Below, in pieces: positions 31,723 through 41,998 of a stretch of DNA of 64,000 bases. The notes under the pieces are model-generated. The model saw nothing but the letters and a program-made list of their open reading frames with translations. It did not search any database and had not been told where the DNA came from. Position 1 is the first letter of the stretch; each line of letters opens with the position of its first letter. The stretch spans positions 257,413 to 321,412 of the forward strand of contig NZ_JAUNKO010000002.1 of the NCBI RefSeq assembly GCF_030532715.1. Reading direction: 5' to 3'. Position numbers and translations under genes: made by a program. Source of the stretch: Corynebacterium sp. (GTDB lineage: Bacteria > Actinomycetota > Actinomycetes > Mycobacteriales > Mycobacteriaceae).

Positions 31723-34700
31723 TTAGTCGGCGAACGCGGCGTTGATCAGCTGCTCCTGCTCAAAGTGGTGCACCTTGACCATACCCGTGGAGGTGGAGGA
31801 CTGGGCGCGGCGGGAAACGCGCTTCATGGGCAGCATGCCGGGGATCAACTCCGGCAGGTGCAGGCCAAGGAACGGCCACGGACCCTGGTTGGCGGGCTCA
31901 TCTTGGCAGAAGCGAATCTCTTCGGCGTTGGGGTAGCAGTCGAACGCATCCTTGAGCCGGTTGAAGGGGATCGGGTGCAGCATTTCAATGCGCACGATGG
32001 CAACGTCGTCGCGCTTGTCCTTGGCGCGGCGCTTCTCCAGCTCGTAGTAGAGCTTGCCGGAGACCAACAGAATCTTCTTCACCTTGTTGACGTCGCCGAT
32101 GATGTTGCCATCGCGATCCACCAAGCGTGGGTCGTTGATCACCGAACGGAACTTCTTCACCTCGGTGAAGTCCTCCACCGGGGACGCCGCAGCCTTGAGG
32201 CGCAGCATGGACTTCGGGGTGAAAATCACCAGCGGGCGCTTCAGCTCGGACAGGGCGTGGCGGCGCAAGAGGTGGAAATGGTTGGCGGGGGTGGACGGTT
32301 GGGCCACCGTCATGGACCCCTCGGCGCACAGCTGCAAGTAGCGTTCGATGCGGGCGGAAGAGTGGTCCGGACCCATGCCCTCATAGCCGTGCGGCAGCAG
32401 CAGGATCACGCTGGACTTTTGGCCCCACTTGGCCTCACCGGAGGAGACGTATTCGTCGATAATGGTTTGCGCGCCGTTGGCGAAGTCACCGAACTGTGCC
32501 TCCCAGGCGACGACAGCGTCGGGGTTCCCCACGGAGTAGCCGTACTCGAAGCCCATGCCGGCGTATTCCGTCAACGCGGAGTTGTACACCAGGAACTTGC
32601 CAGCGCCCTTGGAGCGGGCCAACTCGTCGATCGGGTTGTACTCCGCTGCGGTGTGCGGGTCGTACATGACGGCGTGGCGCTGGGTGAAGGTACCACGGCG
32701 GGAATCCTCACCGGCGAGGCGGACGAGTTTGCCAGCGTTTGCCAAGGTGCCGAAGGCGAGCAGCTCGCCCCAACCCCAGTCAATGCCGCCCTCAACCACG
32801 GATTCGGCGCGCTTGTTGGCCACCGGGGCGACACGCGGGTGCATCTCGAAGCCATCGGGCAGGGATACGTACGCCTTGCCAATCTCCAGCAGCTCCTCCT
32901 TGGTCACGGACGTGTCCAAGCCATGCGGGAGCTTCTGCGACATGGTGATGCCCACCTGCGCCTCGGCAACCTGCTTTTCCGCGAGGCGAACTTCGTTGAA
33001 CACGGACTCCATCTGGTCGTGGAAGTCGCGGGCGACGGCCTCGGCGTCAGCCTTGGACAGGTCCCCGCGGCCCAGCAAATCATCCGTGTATTGCGCACGC
33101 ACACCGGCTTTTTGTTCGATGATGTGGTACATCTTCGGCTGGGTCATGGAGGGGTCGTCAGCTTCGTTGTGGCCGCGGCGGCGATAGCACACAAGGTCGA
33201 TGAAGACGTCCTTGCCGAAGCGGCGGCGATACTCGGTGGCCAACTGGCCGACCCAGACGACAGCCTCGGGGTCATCACCGTTGACATGGAACACCGGGCA
33301 ACCAAACGCCTTTGCTAGGTCAGTTGCGTAGTGGCTGGAGCGCCCCGAATCCGGCGTGGTGGTGAAACCGATCTGGTTGTTCACCACGATGTGGATGGTG
33401 CCGCCCACGGCGTAGCCCCGCAGCTGCGCCAAGTTGATGGTTTCGGGCACGATGCCCAAGCCAGCGAATGCGGCGTCACCGTGCAGCAGCAGCGGCACGA
33501 CGGTGTAGCCGTCGGGTCCCTTGTCCAGAATGTCCTGCTTGGCGCGGGCGATGCCCTCCATGACGGGGTTGACGGCCTCGAGGTGCGACGGGTTGGCGGT
33601 CAGGGTGACCTTAATTTCGCCGTCGCCGAACATTTGGATGTGGCGACCCTCCGCGCCGAGGTGGTACTTCACGTCGCCGGAGCCGCCGGCCTGCGCGGGG
33701 TCCATGTTGCCTTCAAACTCGTTGAAGATGGTGTGCAGCGGCTTCCCAACGATATTCGCAAGCACATTCAAACGGCCGCGGTGCGGCATGCCGATAACAA
33801 CCTCATCGAGCCCCTGGCCAGCGGCAGTGTCGATGGTGGCGTCCATGAGCGGAATCAGCGACTCCGCGCCTTCCAGGGAGAACCGCTTTTGACCGACGTA
33901 CTTCGTTTGTAGGAAGTTCTCAAACGCTTCGGCGGCGTTGAGCTTTTGCAGGATGTACTTCTGCTCGGCGGGGGTGGGCTTGGCCATGCCCGCCTCGAGG
34001 CGGTCCTGCAGCCAGGTGCGTTCGTCGCGGTCCAGGATGTGGGTGTATTCGGAGCCGACCTTGAGGGTGTAGGCGCGGCGCAGCGTGGACAGCACTTCGC
34101 GCAGCGTCATGGTTTCCCGCCCAGCGAAGCCACCGACGTGGAACGTACGGTCGAGGTCCCACAGGGTGAGGCCGTGCGTGGTGATGTCCAGGTCGCGGTG
34201 GTCCGGCACCGGCATCCCCGGCTGGTGCCAGTGCAGCGGGTTGATGTCCGCGATAAGGTGGCCGCGGGAGCGGTACGCCTCAATCAACTGCATCACACGA
34301 GTGTTCTTATCGACGCCCGTGTTGGGTAGATCTTGCGCCCACCGCATCGGGGTGTACGGCACGTTCATCGAATCGAAAATATCGTCCCAGAACGCGTCAT
34401 CCACCAGCAGTTGGCTCATCGTGCGCAGGAACTCGCCCGACTCCGCGCCCTGGATAATGCGGTGATCATAGGTGGAGGTAATTGTGACCAGCTTGCCGAC
34501 GCCCAGCTCCGCCATGCGGTCCTCCGACGCACCGGCGAACTCAGCCGGATAATCCATCGAACCCACGCCGATAATCGCACCCTGGCCCTTGGTCAGTCGC
34601 GGCACGGAGTGGCGGGTCCCGATGCCACCCGGGTTGGTCAGGGAAATGGTTACCCCGGTGAAATCTTTGCCGGTGAGCTTGCCGTTGCGGCCGCGCTTGA

Positions 34701-35448
34701 CCACATCCTCGTAAGCATCCACAAAAGCCGGGAAGGACAAGGTTTCGCACTCGCGGATAGCAGCGACCACGAGGGCGCGGGAGCCATCCTTCTGGGTCAT
34801 ATCAATGGCCAAACCCAGGTTAATGTGCTCCGGAACCACCAACGTGGGCTTGCCATCGATCACAGCGTAGGAATTATTCATCGCAGGGTGCGCCATCACG
34901 GCCTTGACCAGCGCATAGCCCAGGATGTGGGTAAAGGAAATCTTGCCGCCGCGGCCGCGCGCCAACTGATCATTAATCATGGCGCGGTTTTCGAACATCA
35001 AGCGGGCTGGCATATCACGCACGGAAGTAGCGGTAGGCACCTCCAGCGAAATCTCCATGTTTTTAGCAATCGCCTTGCCCATGCCCTTCAACGGGGTTTC
35101 GCTGGCGTTGGGCAGGGAACTGATCTTGCTAAGCGGCGACGCTGCGATCTTCTTCGCCTCCTGCGCCGCGCGAATCTCGTCCGGCTGATGCATCTCGGGG
35201 AGATTTTTCGCCGCCGGGTTCGGGGGCGACGTCGGCACAGTGGTCTTTACAACAGGCTTGGTGGGAGCCTTCTCGGAAGTCTTCGCCGTATCCTTTTGGG
35301 GGGTAGCCGCGGGGGTGGCGGAGGGTGCGCCCTGGGACTCAAAAAGTTCACGCCATTCCTTGTCCACCGAATTCGGGTCCTTTTGGAATTGCTGGAACAT
35401 TTCGTCAACCAGCCACTGATTCTGGCCGAAATTACTAGCGCTGCTCAC
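31723..35448 (-). CDS. odhA: 2-oxoglutarate dehydrogenase OdhA (E2-E1 fusion)
   Basis: This 1241-aa TCA-cycle enzyme has the corynebacterial layout: a short N-terminal tail, an Ala/Pro/Lys linker (residues 40-90), an E2 succinyltransferase-type domain (about 110-330, active-site motif TYDHRIIQG), and a thiamine-diphosphate E1 domain ([43 protein letters not shown]). It decarboxylates 2-oxoglutarate and, in this group, works in a mixed complex with pyruvate dehydrogenase E2 and Lpd. It has no lipoyl domain. The start is GTG ([12 protein letters not shown]), which matches the C. glutamicum N-terminus; a longer reading adds six residues. OdhI control is known but not visible here. Confidence 0.96.
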   Translation of the reverse strand: MSSASNFGQNQWLVDEMFQQFQKDPNSVDKEWRELFESQGAPSATPAATPQKDTAKTSEKAPTKPVVKTTVPTSPPNPAAKNLPEMHQPDEIRAAQEAKKIAASPLSKISSLPNASETPLKGMGKAIAKNMEISLEVPTATSVRDMPARLMFENRAMINDQLARGRGGKISFTHILGYALVKAVMAHPAMNNSYAVIDGKPTLVVPEHINLGLAIDMTQKDGSRALVVAAIRECETLSFPAFVDAYEDVVKRGRNGKLTGKDFTGVTISLTNPGGIGTRHSVPRLTKGQGAIIGVGSMDYPAEFAGASEDRMAELGVGKLVTITSTYDHRIIQGAESGEFLRTMSQLLVDDAFWDDIFDSMNVPYTPMRWAQDLPNTGVDKNTRVMQLIEAYRSRGHLIADINPLHWHQPGMPVPDHRDLDITTHGLTLWDLDRTFHVGGFAGRETMTLREVLSTLRRAYTLKVGSEYTHILDRDERTWLQDRLEAGMAKPTPAEQKYILQKLNAAEAFENFLQTKYVGQKRFSLEGAESLIPLMDATIDTAAGQGLDEVVIGMPHRGRLNVLANIVGKPLHTIFNEFEGNMDPAQAGGSGDVKYHLGAEGRHIQMFGDGEIKVTLTANPSHLEAVNPVMEGIARAKQDILDKGPDGYTVVPLLLHGDAAFAGLGIVPETINLAQLRGYAVGGTIHIVVNNQIGFTTTPDSGRSSHYATDLAKAFGCPVFHVNGDDPEAVVWVGQLATEYRRRFGKDVFIDLVCYRRRGHNEADDPSMTQPKMYHIIEQKAGVRAQYTDDLLGRGDLSKADAEAVARDFHDQMESVFNEVRLAEKQVAEAQVGITMSQKLPHGLDTSVTKEELLEIGKAYVSLPDGFEMHPRVAPVANKRAESVVEGGIDWGWGELLAFGTLANAGKLVRLAGEDSRRGTFTQRHAVMYDPHTAAEYNPIDELARSKGAGKFLVYNSALTEYAGMGFEYGYSVGNPDAVVAWEAQFGDFANGAQTIIDEYVSSGEAKWGQKSSVILLLPHGYEGMGPDHSSARIERYLQLCAEGSMTVAQPSTPANHFHLLRRHALSELKRPLVIFTPKSMLRLKAAASPVEDFTEVKKFRSVINDPRLVDRDGNIIGDVNKVKKILLVSGKLYYELEKRRAKDKRDDVAIVRIEMLHPIPFNRLKDAFDCYPNAEEIRFCQDEPANQGPWPFLGLHLPELIPGMLPMKRVSRRAQSSTSTGMVKVHHFEQEQLINAAFAD

Positions 35449-35582
35449 GGCAGGTGCTCGCCTCATTTCCTTGTGTTATCGCTTACGTCAGTGTTCTCAC
35501 TGTAAGTATTCACTACAGGCTAACGTGTTGTTACCCCGCTTGTCGCATTGTTGGCTCACAAAGTCGTGGGAATTTTTTCTGG

Positions 35583-38500
35583 CTACTCATGGGCGCGCCA
35601 CATGGCTGCATACGAACCCTCGTTCGCAAGCAATTCCGCATGGGTACCATCTTCGATAATATACCCACGTTGCAGGACTAAAATGCGGTCCGCTTGCGCC
35701 GCGGTAGCCAATCTATGCGCCACCACAACCGCCGTTCGCGGGGTGGTGACCCTCCGCGCCGCCGCCAACACCGTGCGCTCCGTCGCGGGGTCCAACGTGG
35801 CGGTTGCCTCGTCCAGCAGTAACAAGTGCGGTTGCACCAATTCTGCCCGCGCCAAGGCGACAAGTTGTCGCTGGCCGGCGGACAATCCGCGCCCATGTTC
35901 ACCGATTCGATGTTGGAAATTTTCTTCGATTGCGGCGATGGTTTCGAGGGCGCCGACGCGGCGCGCGGCGTCGATAATCGCACCCGGATCCGCGTCCGGG
36001 CGGCCGTACGCAATATTTTCGGCGATGGTACCCGCAAAAAGGTGTGGTTCCTGAGGCACAATGCCCAAGCCACTACGCCACAGGGGTAGCGGCAGCTCCC
36101 GCAAATCCGCCCCGGACACGCGCACGTGCCCGCGCGTGGGGTCATAGAAGCGAGCCAAAAGTTTCAGCACGGTCGTTTTTCCGGCTCCCGTATGGCCCAC
36201 CAGCGCCACCGTCGAACCCGGCGCAATGGTGAGGTCCAAGTCGTGCAGCACGGAATCAGCGTCCGCCGCGCCGTAGTTGAAGGCGACGTGGTCGAGCTCA
36301 ATCGGCCCGCGCACGTGGGCGGCCATGGCGGTTTCGGCGGTCGTGCCGAGCTCGTTGTCACTTCCGGCATGTGTCGAACGGACTTGCGGTTGTTCGGAGA
36401 GGAGGTCGCCGATGCGCCGCAGCCCAACCTTCGCCTGCTGGTAGGAATCAAAGATCTGGGAAAGCTCCTGGATTGGCTCAAACAGCAGGCTCAAATACAA
36501 CACGAAGGCGATGAGCACGCCGGGGGAGAGCTCTCCACCGAGTACTAGTGAAGCGCCCACGCCAATGACGGCGGCACGGCTGAGCTGGCCGATCGCCTGG
36601 GCGCCGGGGAAGTAGATCGCCACCGCGGTTTGGGAGCGGTTCCGCGTCTCCCGATATCGCGCGCAACTTTGTTTGAATTGCTCCAAGATCGTGAGTTCTG
36701 CGCTATGCATTTGGATGGTGCGCAGCCCGGAGATCGCCTCATGGAACTCTGCGTTGACGGTGCTGAGCTCCTCCCGCGCCTGGGTATACAACGGCGTGGT
36801 GTAGCGCCGAAACACCCACGTGGCAACTACTACCACCGGGATGGCGGATAGCGCCACAGCCGCCAGGGTCGGCGAGGTGACCAACAGCATGATGGCCACT
36901 CCGGCGAGCGTCGCACTGGCAACAATGGCCTGCGCTAACGCCGTTTGTAGAAAATGGCTGAGGGTATCAATGTCGGTGGTCATCCGGGTGAGAATGCTCC
37001 CAGTGCGGGAGCGCTCGAAAAAGGCGAGATCAAGCCCCAGCATGTGCCGGTAGGACGTGACGCGCAGGGCATACAACAAGCGTTCGCCCACTCGGGCGGC
37101 ATATTGGATGCGCACCACCCCGATGAGCCAAGTGGCGCACACAAGTGCGGCCCCGCCGACGGCCACCAGCTGCAAGGCTTGGGCGTCGCCCGCACGGATT
37201 CCCTGGTCCACGGCGTAGCGCACCAGGGTGGGAAACGTGAGGTCCGCGCCCACACCGGCGAGCAGCAGTGCAACCATGCCGACGATGCCCACCTTGACCT
37301 GGCGTAGCATCGGCCCCACAGCGAAGGGGGTGGGAATTTGCACAGGTGGCGGAGGCGGACCAGCTGGCGCGGGGGCCGGCGGCAGGGATGCGTCAAGTTC
37401 CGCGGTGGCGATAGCAACCTTAGCGCGGGCCGTATCCAAACCCATCGCCGCCCGAAATTCGGGCAACTCCCACGCATCCGCTTGGTCCGCCATGGCGGTG
37501 ACCCGCCCGGTGTCGATGACCACGACCTGGTCCGCCAGGCGCACCATCGACGGCTTGTGGGTAATCGCAAACATGGTCATGTTGGCGAACTCACTTTTGA
37601 GCTCATCGAAGATTCGCGCCTCGGTGCTGGCGTCGATGGCGGAGGTGGCGTCGTCCAGAATCAGGATGCGGGGCGCACGCAGCAACGCCCGCGCCAAGGC
37701 CAAGCGTTGTCGCTGCCCGCCGGATAAGGTAACGCCGCGCTGCCCAACTTTGGCGTCCAAACCGCCGGGTAGGGAGGCGACAACATCGGCGACTTGGGCG
37801 ACGCGCAGCACCCGCCACATTTCCTCATCGGTGAAGTCCTGGCCAAAGCCAAGGTTTTCTCGCACAGACCCTTCAAACAAAAACACTTCGTCGAAGACCA
37901 CGGCCAGCGCGTTCCGTACTTGGGTGCGATCCAGTTCCGGCAGCGGGATGCCATTGATACGCACCTCGCCGGCGTCGGGATCGTAACAGCGCGCGGCCAT
38001 GTGCACCGCCATGGTTTTCCCGCCGGCCGGCGGTCCCACCGCCACGACCGTGTCGCCGGGCGCAACGGTGAGGTCCAGCCCGGCTAAGGCGGAGGAAAAC
38101 TCCACGCCGTGGAAGCTGATACTCAGGGGGCCGTCCGGCACATTGCGGGAGCCTTCCGGCAAATCGTGCGTGAGCTCGGTGATTTCCGCCACGCGGTGCA
38201 CCGAAGCCATGCCGCTGTGGAATCGCACCGTGATATTGCCCAGCATGCGCACCACACCGGTGAGCCGGGAGACGTACATGGAAAACGCCACGAATGTGCC
38301 GATGGAAACCAAGCCGTGGGCGGCCATCCACCCGCCAGCAACGATGGTGCATACGAGTGCTGCCTGTGGGAGTTGCTCCAGCAGTGGTTGGAAGCGGGCG
38401 GTGACGCGCGCGGCGAGGAGACGTGCGTGGTACAGGCGTATTGCGCCGCGCTCTACGGTTTCCGCTTCCTGCGGCTCTTGGGCGAATCCTTGTACGACCG

Positions 38501-39122
38501 GAATGCCTACGACAGTTTGTTCGATATGGGTGGTGAGGTTCGCGGCTTCCTGCTGAGCCGCATTCGTCGCCTGCATCACGGGACGTTTGGAACGCCGCGC
38601 CAACCACGCGATGAGTGGCAGCCACACCAAACTGGCCAACGCCAGCGGCCAGGACAGCGCGAGCATCATGCCAACCATGACCACCAACTGCAGCAGGTTT
38701 CCCACCATGAGCGGTAACATGGCGATAAGTCCCTGGATGGATTGCGCGTCCGAAATGGATCGGCTCACCACTTCGCCGGTGCGGATGCGGTCTTGGGTGG
38801 GGCCATCTACACCGAGCAGCGTGGAGAGGAGCCGCACCCGCAAGGCGTAGTGAACGTCGAACGATAATCTTCCGGCGGTGTACCGGCGCAAAAATTGGAA
38901 TCCCCAGCGTGCCAGCGCCACCACTACGAGGATGGCCGTGGCGCTGCCCACCGGCCCAAGTTGCGGGAAGAGTTGCGGGGCGTGGCGGCCAACGGCGACG
39001 TCGACAATGCTGCCGGTGAGCAACGGTATGAAGAGTTCGGCAATGGTGACGCCGACGGTAGCCACCATCGCCCACACGCCCATGCGCCAGTGTGGCGCGA
39101 GGATTGCCCAAAATTGACGCAT
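35583..39122 (-). CDS. Fused ABC exporter (TMD-NBD-TMD-NBD)
   Basis: This 1179-aa exporter holds two full half-transporters in one chain. NBD1 has Walker A GPPAGGKT, signature LSGGQRQRLALARALL and Walker B LILDDATSAID, with Asp in place of the catalytic Glu. NBD2 has GHTGAGKTT, signature LSAGQRQLVALARAEL and LLLLDEATATLD with the normal Glu. Such asymmetry (one degenerate, one active ATP site) is known for heterodimeric exporters such as TM287/288 and LmrCD. The linker near residue 590 is Pro-rich (PPAPAPAGPPPPPVQIP). It is conserved next to odhA in corynebacteria. Substrate: lipid or drug, unknown. Confidence 0.92.
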   Translation of the reverse strand: MRQFWAILAPHWRMGVWAMVATVGVTIAELFIPLLTGSIVDVAVGRHAPQLFPQLGPVGSATAILVVVALARWGFQFLRRYTAGRLSFDVHYALRVRLLSTLLGVDGPTQDRIRTGEVVSRSISDAQSIQGLIAMLPLMVGNLLQLVVMVGMMLALSWPLALASLVWLPLIAWLARRSKRPVMQATNAAQQEAANLTTHIEQTVVGIPVVQGFAQEPQEAETVERGAIRLYHARLLAARVTARFQPLLEQLPQAALVCTIVAGGWMAAHGLVSIGTFVAFSMYVSRLTGVVRMLGNITVRFHSGMASVHRVAEITELTHDLPEGSRNVPDGPLSISFHGVEFSSALAGLDLTVAPGDTVVAVGPPAGGKTMAVHMAARCYDPDAGEVRINGIPLPELDRTQVRNALAVVFDEVFLFEGSVRENLGFGQDFTDEEMWRVLRVAQVADVVASLPGGLDAKVGQRGVTLSGGQRQRLALARALLRAPRILILDDATSAIDASTEARIFDELKSEFANMTMFAITHKPSMVRLADQVVVIDTGRVTAMADQADAWELPEFRAAMGLDTARAKVAIATAELDASLPPAPAPAGPPPPPVQIPTPFAVGPMLRQVKVGIVGMVALLLAGVGADLTFPTLVRYAVDQGIRAGDAQALQLVAVGGAALVCATWLIGVVRIQYAARVGERLLYALRVTSYRHMLGLDLAFFERSRTGSILTRMTTDIDTLSHFLQTALAQAIVASATLAGVAIMLLVTSPTLAAVALSAIPVVVVATWVFRRYTTPLYTQAREELSTVNAEFHEAISGLRTIQMHSAELTILEQFKQSCARYRETRNRSQTAVAIYFPGAQAIGQLSRAAVIGVGASLVLGGELSPGVLIAFVLYLSLLFEPIQELSQIFDSYQQAKVGLRRIGDLLSEQPQVRSTHAGSDNELGTTAETAMAAHVRGPIELDHVAFNYGAADADSVLHDLDLTIAPGSTVALVGHTGAGKTTVLKLLARFYDPTRGHVRVSGADLRELPLPLWRSGLGIVPQEPHLFAGTIAENIAYGRPDADPGAIIDAARRVGALETIAAIEENFQHRIGEHGRGLSAGQRQLVALARAELVQPHLLLLDEATATLDPATERTVLAAARRVTTPRTAVVVAHRLATAAQADRILVLQRGYIIEDGTHAELLANEGSYAAMWRAHE

Positions 39123-39141
39123 GCGTGGGAAGCGAACTGAG

Positions 39142-39951
39142 CTAGCGTGGTGCTTGCTGCTCAGCGGCCTGTAGCTCGGCGAGCTCCGGGGTGGTCACAG
39201 CCTTCGGTGCGGGGCTGTCGAAGCGCGCGGGCAGCGGCCCCAAGGACTCCGCCGTATTCGTAATCACTTTCGAGGCGATCTTGCGATTGGCCCACGTGCC
39301 CAAGGCGGCGCCAATGCCAAAGGGCATGATCTTGCCAATCCACATGCCGCGGAATTTCTTACTCACCTGTTTGAGGGCAACACTGAGCAACCGATTGTTC
39401 ACGTCTTTCAGCTGTGGGGTGCCATACCGGGTGAGCATGGAGGCCACGGATGCGCCGCTCTTGTGGGAGAGGTCGCCGATCGCGGCGTCAACAAGCATGG
39501 TGCCGGTCGCGCCGGTAGCCACCACCAAAATCAGCGTCCGACGTCGCTCGGGGTTTCTAATGTCGATGCCTCGCAGGTAGGCGGAAGCCATGGTGTACAC
39601 GGCGGCGGCGTCCGTAAACACGAGCGATTCCACGCCAATTGCAGCGGCGCCTGCGACGAAACCGATGCCGGGGATTGCGGAAGCGGCACCCACGCTCGCC
39701 CCAGTGCCAGTAGCCACGTACTTGAAATGCTTGTCCAGCATCTTCTGAATTTCCGCAGGTGAGGCGTCTGGGTTGCGGTTGCGTAGCCAGTGCACATAAT
39801 TTTCAATCGCTCCGGATTGCAGGTTGACGGCCTTATCAATTGCCTTGAGCAGCATGCGGCCGGTCACCCCGGCGCGTTCTTCAAGCGCTTGCGGGTTCGA
39901 ATGCACGGCGTCTGTAACAGGTAGGTGCTGCGAATTGTTCGGGTGGGTCAC
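39142..39951 (-). CDS. Hydrophobic glycine/alanine-rich protein, unrecognised
   Basis: This 269-aa protein has a central hydrophobic region (YVATGTGASVGAASAIPGIGFVAGAAAIGVE) and later membrane-like stretches (RRTLILVVATGATGTMLVDAAI, IMPFGIGAALGTW). The pattern loosely recalls EcsC-type proteins, but I am not sure of the family. The ends are polar. The gene follows the ABC exporter gene by 19 bp on the same strand; it sits in the odhA neighbourhood of C. glutamicum as well, as I recall. Confidence 0.7.
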   Translation of the reverse strand: MTHPNNSQHLPVTDAVHSNPQALEERAGVTGRMLLKAIDKAVNLQSGAIENYVHWLRNRNPDASPAEIQKMLDKHFKYVATGTGASVGAASAIPGIGFVAGAAAIGVESLVFTDAAAVYTMASAYLRGIDIRNPERRRTLILVVATGATGTMLVDAAIGDLSHKSGASVASMLTRYGTPQLKDVNNRLLSVALKQVSKKFRGMWIGKIMPFGIGAALGTWANRKIASKVITNTAESLGPLPARFDSPAPKAVTTPELAELQAAEQQAPR

Positions 39952-39994
39952 TCAAGCTCCTTGTAGTACACGCAAACGGTTGTGTTGCTGGCGG

Positions 39995-40804
39995 CTATTG
40001 CTGGGCGTATTCTTCCGCGGCGATGATGAGTTCGTCGCTGGGTCGAACCCCGGTGTAGAGGGCAAATTGTTCTGCCGCCTGCAGCGCGATCACCTCGCCA
40101 CCGGTCATTGTAGCCACCCCGAGCCGCTCGGCGGCCTGAATCAGGGGTGTGCGCACGGGGTAGGCTACCACATCAAACACGCAGGTTGCGTTGCGGATCT
40201 GTGCATCCGAAAACGCTTGTGCATGTTCGTCCGGCCCGGTCATGCCCAGTGGGGTGACGTTGACCAGCATAGTTGCTTCCTCAGGTACGTCGTCGCTGTG
40301 GCGCCACCCGTGCCGCCGCGCCAGCTCGGGCCCAGTGACGTGATTGCGCGCAACGATGGTGCCGGACATGCCGTAATCTGCCAGCGCCGCCACCACTGCG
40401 GACGCCATGCCGCCGGAACCGCGCACCGCTACATGCAGCTGCTTATCCACGCCGTGTTTGTCCAGCAAGGCAGCCACCGCAAGGTAGTCCGTGTTGTAGC
40501 CTTTCAAAAACCCATCCGTATTCACAATCGTGTTGACGGAGTGCAGCCGCTCAGCCGACGGATGCAACTCGTCAATTAGCGGGATCACCTGTGCCTTGTA
40601 CGGCATGGACACGCCCGCACCCCGAATGCCTAGCCCCCGGATGCCCGCCACCGCCTGATCAATGGAGGTGGGCGCCACCGCGTAGTAGAGAAAATTCAGT
40701 CCGAGTTTCGCGTACAGCCAGTTATGAAAGCGCACCCCGTGGTTCGACGGCCGCGCCGCCAACGAAATGCACAGGGTGGTCTCACGGTTCACAATGTTGA
40801 CCAT
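39995..40804 (-). CDS. Shikimate dehydrogenase-like protein
   Basis: This 269-aa protein has the AroE fold: catalytic-lysine motif GVSMPYKAQV, NTDYLAVAAL, a Rossmann part (RGSGGMASAVVAAL), NVTPLGM and the C-terminal GGEVIALQAAEQFALYTG. The N-terminal shikimate-binding motif HSxSP is missing; SLAARPSNHGVRFHN stands there instead. It is therefore probably a shikimate-dehydrogenase-like (quinate/other) enzyme, not the main AroE, which I expect elsewhere in the genome. Lys and Asp of the catalytic pair are both present. Confidence 0.82.
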   Translation of the reverse strand: MVNIVNRETTLCISLAARPSNHGVRFHNWLYAKLGLNFLYYAVAPTSIDQAVAGIRGLGIRGAGVSMPYKAQVIPLIDELHPSAERLHSVNTIVNTDGFLKGYNTDYLAVAALLDKHGVDKQLHVAVRGSGGMASAVVAALADYGMSGTIVARNHVTGPELARRHGWRHSDDVPEEATMLVNVTPLGMTGPDEHAQAFSDAQIRNATCVFDVVAYPVRTPLIQAAERLGVATMTGGEVIALQAAEQFALYTGVRPSDELIIAAEEYAQQ

Positions 40805-40855
40805 GCGCCCCAGCTTAGATGAGTTCGTGCCGCCACCAAGGCAATTGCGCGGGCG

Positions 40856-41890
40856 CTATCCCCGCACGTGTTTGCGGATCGCCTCGAACGCCTTGGCCCA
40901 CGCGTCCTGCACCAGCGGGGCGTCCAATCGTTCGGTAAGCGCCCCATGGTACGCCCCCGGCAGGATCATCGAGGACACTTCCACCCCGTGTTCTTTGAGA
41001 CGGCGCGCATAGGTCAACGCCTCCTCATACAACAGGTCTAAATCGCCCACGGCTACAAAAGTCGGTGGCAGCCCGCCGAGGTCAAGCCGACGGTTCGCGG
41101 CCGCGTACTCCGGGGCGTCGTCATGCGGGGTGAGGTAGGAAAGGTAGCAATTCCAGGCGAGGGTGTTGGCGGTATGCCCCCAAACAAACTCCCCGCGCCC
41201 GGGATTGCGGGTCACCCGCGTCCTGTCATCAAGCATTGGTTCGATAAGGAGCTGGAATGCGGGTGGGGTGCCGGCATCGGTGAGCCATTGCGTCAAGCAC
41301 GCCGCCAACCCGCCACCGGCGCCGGCGCCGCCCACGACAATGCGTCCCGCGTCGAAGGTGTCGCACATCCAAGCGTAAGCCGCGCGGGCGTCGTGCAGCG
41401 GGGCGGGGAAGGGGGCGGTACCGGCCAGCCGATACTCTACGCTGATCACCGTGCAGCCTAGGGTCCGGGCGATGAGCGCACACACGCCATCCTCTGCCTC
41501 CGGAGTGCCCCCCACAAAACCGCCATTATGCAGCCACAATACGCTGAAGTTGGCGGTCCGGTGCCCAGCTCGGTATTCCCGCACCGCAACGTCCGGGCCG
41601 CCCTGATAGCCGGGGATGTTGCGGCTGCTTACGCGGATGCCGGTGACGTCCCCGCGGCTGGTGCGCGGTTCAATGTGTTCGGCGGCGTAGAACGGGAAGC
41701 TGCGCTGCCATACGCTGGGTGCGCGCCACAATGGGTGCACCAGCAGCCTGGGGTGCCGGAGCTCGGGGGCGATTTTCCGTGTGCGATACCATTGCCACCC
41801 CAGGTGGGCGGCGCTGCCAGCGCCAAGCAGACCGCATAAGGATGCGAGGAAACACGTGGTGGGTTTCAACAGCGGTACCTCCCGTGGCAT
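40856..41890 (-). CDS. HSL-type alpha/beta hydrolase lacking nucleophile serine
   Basis: This 344-aa protein has the layout of the hormone-sensitive-lipase family: an N-terminal hydrophobic anchor (FLASLCGLLGAGSAAHL), an oxyanion-hole motif HNGGF (normally HGGGF), and the late Asp285 and His315 (GDLDLLYEE, GAYHGA). The nucleophile elbow GxSxG is GAGAG (residues 188-192), so Gly190 replaces the serine. I read this from both the protein and the DNA (GGCGCCGGCGCCGGTGGC). It should have no ordinary esterase activity. It is the last gene upstream of the aroE-like gene on this strand. Confidence 0.85.
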   Translation of the reverse strand: MPREVPLLKPTTCFLASLCGLLGAGSAAHLGWQWYRTRKIAPELRHPRLLVHPLWRAPSVWQRSFPFYAAEHIEPRTSRGDVTGIRVSSRNIPGYQGGPDVAVREYRAGHRTANFSVLWLHNGGFVGGTPEAEDGVCALIARTLGCTVISVEYRLAGTAPFPAPLHDARAAYAWMCDTFDAGRIVVGGAGAGGGLAACLTQWLTDAGTPPAFQLLIEPMLDDRTRVTRNPGRGEFVWGHTANTLAWNCYLSYLTPHDDAPEYAAANRRLDLGGLPPTFVAVGDLDLLYEEALTYARRLKEHGVEVSSMILPGAYHGALTERLDAPLVQDAWAKAFEAIRKHVRG

Positions 41891-41949
41891 GGCTTACGCT
41901 TCTCCACAGCTGATTGTAGAAAACACCCAGCGTGCGCGTCGACGTTTTG

Positions 41950-41965
41950 CTGTAATCCACTACAG
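41950..41965. promoter_or_regulatory. Short palindrome before FhuF-like gene
   Basis: CTGTA-ATCCAC-TACAG is a perfect inverted repeat with 5-bp arms. It overlaps the -10-like TACAGT (41961-41966), 33 bp before the ATG at 41999. It does not match the DtxR/iron box consensus. A repressor site is possible. Confidence 0.3.
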
Positions 41966-41998
41966 TGGTCCCAGCGCGCTGATTGTTGAAAGGTAGAT

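Noticed and set aside
31765..33318. Long plus-strand open frame (517 codons) opposite odhA
   Set aside because: Antisense to conserved odhA coding sequence; low-complexity translation rich in Val, Gly, His and Arg.
41900..41998. DtxR iron box before the FhuF-like gene
   Set aside because: No stretch resembles the 19-bp DtxR consensus; only an unrelated short palindrome is present.
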